Source of the DNA: Hyphochytrium catenoides
Taxonomy: Eukaryota > Sar > Hyphochytriomycetes > Hyphochytriales > Hyphochytriaceae
Direction of reading: 5' to 3'
DNA: 24,614 bases
NCBI GenBank assembly: GCA_900088475.1
Contig: FLMG01002728.1
Coordinates: forward strand, 18,835 to 43,448
Position numbers and translations under genes: made by a program. The notes beneath the pieces are model-generated. The model saw only the letters and a list, made by a program, of their open reading frames with translations. It had not been told where the DNA came from and did not search any database. Below are positions 20,461-24,614 of the stretch, piece by piece (position 1 is the stretch's first letter; the number at the start of each line of letters is the position of its first letter).

Positions 20461-20912
20461 ATGAGGGAAATAGGAAATGAGAGAGGACGAGAGAGAGAGA
20501 GAGAAAGAGAGAGCAAGAGCGAGAGAGAGAAGAGGGGACGAGGGAGAGAAAAAGAGAGAGAGAGAGCACATACAGTTTTACAGTTTGAACCAACAGGAGA
20601 GAGGCTTTGGGGACGGAGCCCAAGACTCGATATGAAGAGAGAGAGAGAGAGAGAGAATGGATTTCATAAGAAGTCTTCACTTCAACCTCTTTCTTCATCT
20701 GCAAACATGAACCTGTTCTGTCTTTCTTCTCTCTCCTGCTCGCTCTCTCTGTCTGGATCTTCTTCTTCTCTACCACCTACAGTTCTGATTAGTGCGTGCT
20801 GGCACCACTCTTCCTTCTCTCTTTGTTAGGCTCTTTTGTTCCTCGTTGTTGAACGGCTGGGTGGCCTGCATGTGTCCCATCAGCGTTGAGGCAGAAGAGA
20901 GAGAGAGAGAAG

Positions 20913-20968
20913 GTATGCATTATATGCAAGGCATACTATTCTAGTATCATAATATAGCATAATATTAT
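20913..20968. repeat. Cluster of three AT-rich hairpins
   Basis: Three adjacent perfect inverted repeats occur: GTATGC/GCATAC (20913-20918 and 20931-20936, enclosing a smaller TGCAT/ATGCA stem), TACTA/TAGTA (20934-20946), and ATAATAT/ATATTAT (20949-20955 and 20962-20968). GCAAGGC recurs at 20926-20932 and 20972-20978, the second copy just beyond the last stem. The composition is unlike anything else in the window. Confidence 0.8.
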
Positions 20969-20981
20969 AGGCAAGGCTGCC

Positions 20982-20987
20982 TTTATT
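20982..20987 (-). promoter_or_regulatory. Possible minus-strand polyadenylation signal
   Basis: TTTATT on + gives AATAAA on the minus strand, about 245 nt beyond the stop (21233) of a minus-strand open frame. If that frame is or was a gene, this would be its 3' end signal. Confidence 0.3.
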
Positions 20988-21158
20988 AGAGGTAAGTTGT
21001 CTATGAGTTGTATGTACAATTGAAGTATGGCCCAGGCACAGGCGGGGCGGCGGACCTTTGCTTGCGAAGAGAACCGCTCTCTTCTTCTGAGCCGACTCTT
21101 CACGCCTCTGATGCTGGTTAGAGAGTGCTAGGCGAGCGCTACGAAGGTGTTATAAGGA

Positions 21159-21614
21159 ATGTACAGCAGAGGCTTTCGTCAACAAGCAGCATCGTTGATT
21201 GATGACCCGAGCTGCCCGATCCTCCGCTCCGCTCATCCCGAGAAGAGTGAGAGGAGACACTCCACAAGACCATCAGCTCCCGAAGCAAGAGCGTCTGCCC
21301 CAGTAGAAGCCAATTCTCCTAAGGCTTCTCCCAGTCCTTCTCCTACAGCTCCCAGGTCGAGGTCGCCTCCTCCCAGCCCTTCTCCTAGAGCCCCCAGATC
21401 AAGTTCACCTCCTCGTCCTCCTCCTGAATCGCTGCATGCTGCTATCGCCGCTCCCAAGAGACCGTTGTCAGAGGTACCACTGCCGATCCCTATTCCTCCT
21501 ACATACGTCGAAGAAGCTGCATTGGGAGCCTCGCGAAGCCATAAGTCGATGCACGTGAAGTCGAACGAGGAGGCAGAGAGGTCACAGGAGACTTTACTTC
21601 TCGAGCGATGCTGA
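21159..21614 (+). CDS. Hypothetical Pro/Ser-rich protein, 151 aa
   Basis: A complete ATG-to-TGA frame lies in a non-CT region. The middle (about residues 50-95) is Pro/Ser/Arg/Ala-rich and contains a 13-residue repeat, PSPSPTAPRSRSP then PSPSPRAPRSSSP. The rest is polar without a recognised domain, signal peptide or TM segment. Most differences between the two repeat copies fall in third codon positions, which would suit selection. However, the overlapping minus-strand frame (21808-21233) shares the same third positions, so this does not decide the strand. It may equally be antisense to a decayed minus-strand gene. Confidence 0.3.
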   Translation: MYSRGFRQQAASLIDDPSCPILRSAHPEKSERRHSTRPSAPEARASAPVEANSPKASPSPSPTAPRSRSPPPSPSPRAPRSSSPPRPPPESLHAAIAAPKRPLSEVPLPIPIPPTYVEEAALGASRSHKSMHVKSNEEAERSQETLLLERC

Positions 21615-22020
21615 CACTCCTTTCGAGTGCACCTGAGTCCAACTGCTGCCGTGATTATACAGCGGTAGACTAACAAGTGACCGGCCTTGCAATGGTAGCT
21701 AGGGTTTTGGGCTGAGGCACAGGCAGGGCAGTAGAAAGTGTATCCGATCCCTACGCAGCCGTCGACACAGGCCAAGCTGTAGCAGTGATCCGTCTTACAG
21801 AGGCACACCGAACAGATTCACGGATGGCGCCCTTCTCAGGGGACGATAGAACTACTCTATAATCGACAGTCCAGCATGGCAATGTTGAGATGATATTCTT
21901 CAGCTCGGCAGCCAGCAGCACAGCACAGTGCCCTGAGTGTCCAGGTGGAGGCTCCACTAATTTATCCCTTTCCACCGTGGGCAACCGACGAGCGCCGCGA
22001 CCTCTGCGGGCCGGCAGCAT
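21233..22020 (-). pseudogene. Unassigned cysteine-rich minus-strand reading frame, possibly frameshifted
   Basis: Two overlapping minus frames occur. The first starts at an ATG at 22020 and runs to about 21751 (GHCAVLLAAELKNIISTLPC). The second runs from about 21817 to 21233 and carries a cysteine cluster (CLCKTDHCYSLACVDGC, FYCPAC, HCKAGH), followed by a Gly/Leu/Asp-rich tail. The second frame has no ATG before the cluster and no AG acceptor after its upstream TGA, so it cannot start or be spliced cleanly. A frameshift joining the two frames would explain this. I do not recognise the family. It is opposed by a plus-strand ORF, and a minus-strand AATAAA lies downstream. Confidence 0.25.
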
Positions 22021-22029
22021 CTTCGACAA

Positions 22030-22848
22030 TGACTGTCGTAGAATATGGAGATAAGAGAAAGAGAGAGAGGGGAACTAAGAGAGAAAGAAGAGAGAGAGGA
22101 CATACACTCGTTGTGGCTCCGCATCTCCATGGCCACAGTTATCCTTCAGCAGCAGCATCAAGCTTGTCAATAACCTGTCATCATCCATATGGAAGCTCAA
22201 GCTCCAAATGGTAGACTTTCTTCTCCATCTACTCCTTCTCAGTGACATTGCGTTCTCTCTCTCTCGCTCTCTGCTCTTTTGATCAGCTCTCTCTCTTCCG
22301 TTGCTCCAGACAGGAGGAAGGCATTTCTGGAAAGCGCCAGTCCCATCATTGGGACACCTAACCCAGCCATTCTCAGGGAGACAAACAAAGAGAGAGAGAG
22401 CAGGGAAGGGCTCATCAGGTGATGGAGACGGAGTATCCCTCCCTGTCCGGTATTCTCTCTCCTTTTCCTCTTCTGTTCTCGATTAGAATACTGTTCTTCA
22501 ATGTCCGAAGAAAACAACGTGGGGTTAAGGAACAGAGAGAAGCCAGAGAGAACTTAGCGATAAGGTAAAGGAAGAGGAAAGAGATGAGAAGCATGTCTCG
22601 TCTCTCTTCTTCTTCTTCTTGGTGCTCCTTGCTTCCTGCCAGAGGGCGCTACCACCTGACAGCAGCAACGCAAACATCCGCGCAACAGAGGCAACAAGCT
22701 GCGCGTGAAGAAGACAGAGGCCGTCTCTCTCTTTCTTTCTCTCTCTCTCGCGCTCTCTTACTCTCTCTCTCTCTCTTGTGGCCAAAGAACCCCACCGAGC
22801 TGCGGTGGTCGACCTGGCTGGTCCTCTAAGTGCCTTGCTCTGTTGTGG
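22030..22848. other. Non-genic mixed region
   Basis: Short unique stretches (22100-22240, 22290-22370, 22620-22710) alternate with GA or CT patches. Both strands carry short open frames without recognisable motifs. It lies between the two possible pieces of transposon-like sequence. No RNA gene is seen. Confidence 0.4.
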
Positions 22849-23300
22849 CTAATAGGACGAAGCTTCAGACGCTCCGGAGACTTCACATACAGTGCCCGTC
22901 TCTTTCTTCTGACAAGAGGCAATGACGAGGGCTAACGAAGATTTCTTGCCCTGGCTTGCCTTACTATTAGAGCGGCTGTACGAAAAAGAGGGCAGTGCAT
23001 CGATGGTCGCAGTGGAGCTGGCTTCATGGTGGACAGCAGAGCCCAGGACCAGCGGCACTTGAGCGGCACTTCCTCTTGGTAGCGTGGAGATGACAGTGCA
23101 GACGGTCATCTGTGAGCTGGCATGGAGGTCACAGCGGTGCCCCAGCAGCCCACCGGGAAAGAGTTTGAAGCATCTGCTGGGTTAGCTGCTACGATCTCCC
23201 ATAGATAGAGCAGTGCTTACAGGTTGCCTTTCTGTCGCTGATGCTAGGCTCTTGCTTGAAGCCCATCCTCAACGCTTCTGGTGGCGGTTCAGGACATAAC
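22849..23300 (-). pseudogene. Decayed BED zinc finger, probable hAT-type transposase relic
   Basis: On the minus strand, upstream of a TAG at 23191-23189, the frame reads GFKQEPSISDRKATCKHC. This matches the first half of a BED finger: an aromatic core and a basic stretch, then C-x2-C with the Cys codons at 23221-23219 and 23212-23210. After the TAG the same frame gives QMLQTLSRWAAGAP, where a BED finger would have NLxxHLxxxH; the His positions are lost. A second frame (to 22849) then holds STATIDALPSFSYSR and SSLALVIASCQ. These resemble the region following BED fingers in hAT transposases. Stops and a frame change show it is not functional. The BED half is the stronger match; the hAT assignment is inferred. 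Confidence 0.4.
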
Positions 23301-23332
23301 GTAAAAGGGAGGGGGCAACAGCAAGGCTTTTG

Positions 23333-23335
<3 letters not shown>

Positions 23336-23375
<40 letters not shown>
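23336..23375. repeat. (CT)n microsatellite
   Basis: A run of about 40 nt, followed by further interrupted CT sequence to about 23468, sits beside the BED-like relic. Confidence 0.95.
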
Positions 23376-23378
<3 letters not shown>

Positions 23379-24424
23379 CTCATTCTCTCTCTCTCTCGTT
23401 CCCTCTATCTCTCTTTCTCTATATATCACTCTCCTTTATCTCTCTCTCTCCCCATATCACTCTCTCCCGATTGAATGGACTGAGTTTATAGACGCCAAAG
23501 AGGTCTATTAGCTCACTCGGGCCTATCCCTTTCATCTCTCACTCTCTTAGCTGTTTATGAACCATTTCTCTCCCTACCCAGCTTTTCCCATTCATCTACT
23601 GATCCTTTTCTTCTTCATTTGCCTTCCGGGCGAAATAAGAGAGAGAGAGAAAGAAAGAAAGAAAGAGAGAAAGAGAGAGGGCCAGAGAGCGAGAGAGAGA
23701 GAGAGAAATAGAGAGGGACGCAGGCAATGAAAGTGAGACATAAAAGCGGAACACGGAGAGAGAGCGAACGGGAGCGGCCGGTCTAAAGAAAAGGAAGAGA
23801 GAGAAGACTCTTTCTTGGAGCTGCCAGAAGAATACGGTTCTGTCGTCTCTCAATGGCTGTCTGTTGGTGCTCCTAAGACCTGCGTTACGAGGAAGAGAGG
23901 ATGGATGGCTTCCGCAGTTTTTAATCCCAAGTGAAAGAGAAAAGAAAGAAAAGAAGAGAGGAAGACGGACGAAAGACAAGAGAGCGAGAGAGAGAGAGAA
24001 GAGACAAACAGACAGAGAGAAGGAGAGGAGGGAGAGCAAGGGCCGATTGTTACTGTTTGCTCTACTAATGTCCTGTTCCTCTCTTCTTCCTCTCTCTCCT
24101 CTCTCTTGGTCTCTCCCCTTCCCCTCCCTCTCTCTTTCTTCTTTCTCTCTCTCTCTCTCCTCTCTCTGTCTCTCTCTCTCCTCTCTCTCTCTCTCCTCTC
24201 TCTCTCTCTCCCCTCTCTCTCTCTCTCTTGCCTTGCTCCCTAACCCTGAGCTTCAAAGCTCCGTCTGAGACAAAGTCAACAAGCGGCAGAAGCTCTTATT
24301 AACATTATCACTTTGAGTCTACTCGAGCCAAGCTGAGCTAGAGTTCAGACCACTAAGACACTCTTCCTTCCCCAAGCTAACAGCTGTCCTACCTCTATAG
24401 CCATAGGAAAGTGGCTCCCACACG
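23376..24424. other. 3' flank of the right-hand minus-strand gene
   Basis: CT and GA patches alternate (23630-23720 GA, 23930-24040 GA, 24075-24232 CT) with short unique stretches. Frames of about 40 codons at 23815-23935 on both strands are unrecognised. Positions 24260-24424 are repeat-poor and are probably the 3' UTR of the gene ending at 24425. A minus-strand AATAAG-like hexamer near 24295 is a weak polyadenylation candidate. Confidence 0.45.
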
Positions 24425-24613
24425 CTACGCGGAAGGCTTGACGGGCGGCACCACTGGCAGTCCTGAGGTCAGGTTGCTGGTGAGCTCCGCCAGCTGAGCA
24501 TCTGTCAGCGCAAAATTAAAGAAGAAGAAGGCGGAGAGGTCCATGGACGCTTCACTGGCGAACGCTGTCGACTGGCCGATCTGCCAGGTGGACAAGCTCC
24601 GGTCCGTCAGAGG
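24425..24613 (-). CDS. C-terminus of a LamG/concanavalin-like domain protein, 5' part outside window
   Basis: The minus-strand frame runs in from the window edge for 62 codons and ends at TAG (24427-24425). It reads LTDRSLSTWQIGQS, then MDLSAFFFFNFALTDAQLAE, then LTSNLTSGLPVV. The W-x-I-G strand and the F-x-x-A-L-T-D-A-Q-L-x-x-L ending are typical of the last strands of LamG-like jelly-roll domains, usually extracellular carbohydrate- or protein-binding modules. The codons are not CT/GA-biased, which suggests a real exon. The length and the other domains of the full protein are unknown. Confidence 0.6.
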   Translation of the reverse strand, partial: PLTDRSLSTWQIGQSTAFASEASMDLSAFFFFNFALTDAQLAELTSNLTSGLPVVPPVKPSA

Positions 24614-24614
24614 A

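Noticed and set aside
20580-20640. GERLWGRSP as a hAT SERxFS motif on the plus strand
   Set aside because: It is a short chance match on the strand opposite to the BED-like relic, with no supporting flanks.
1-24614. tRNA, rRNA or bacterial operon content
   Set aside because: I saw no cloverleaf with a GGTTCGA-type T-loop, no rRNA-like stretch and no closely packed co-directional genes with ribosome binding sites.

Overview
The window is nuclear DNA of a eukaryote, most likely a protist. Coding sequence is split by spliceosomal GT-AG introns, some exons are tiny, AATAAA-type signals occur, and the domain architectures are eukaryotic. The lineage cannot be fixed from the sequence alone. The most visible property is saturation with (CT)n/(GA)n. 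Inside genes the pyrimidine-rich strand is mostly the sense strand, and the (CT)n runs sit directly against the 3' splice sites. These tracts contain no stop codon in any frame, so most long Ser-Leu or Glu-Arg open frames are artefacts. I built the gene models by joining conserved segments at GT/AG sites whose phases match.

Layout. (1) About 1-8814, + strand: the 3' part of a polycystin-1-type receptor with a REJ/GAIN-like ectodomain, a GPS motif and five membrane segments, read over 17 exons. (2) 8815-10289: spacer with a GA block. (3) 10290-15189, + strand: a complete three-exon gene for a protein of about 1193 aa with ARM repeats, two to three SAM-like domains and a TIR domain. This is the domain order of the animal NAD+ hydrolase SARM1. 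(4) 15190-15885: short spacer between convergent genes. (5) 15886-19718, - strand: a complete five-exon gene for a protein of about 543 aa in the GT49 (LARGE/B4GAT1-type) glycosyltransferase family, with an N-terminal signal or anchor. (6) 19719-24424: about 4.7 kb with less repeat and no secure gene. It holds a possible 151-codon ORF, a cysteine-rich reading frame that cannot start cleanly, a cluster of AT-rich hairpins, and a broken minus-strand BED-finger reading frame that looks like a decayed hAT transposon. (7) 24425-24613, - strand: the last 62 codons of a protein whose end resembles a LamG/concanavalin-like domain.

The three main genes show no operon-like link. Two concern the cell surface or secretory pathway (the GPS receptor and the GT49 enzyme). 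The ARM-SAM-TIR gene would be a cytosolic sensor/effector and is the most notable item.
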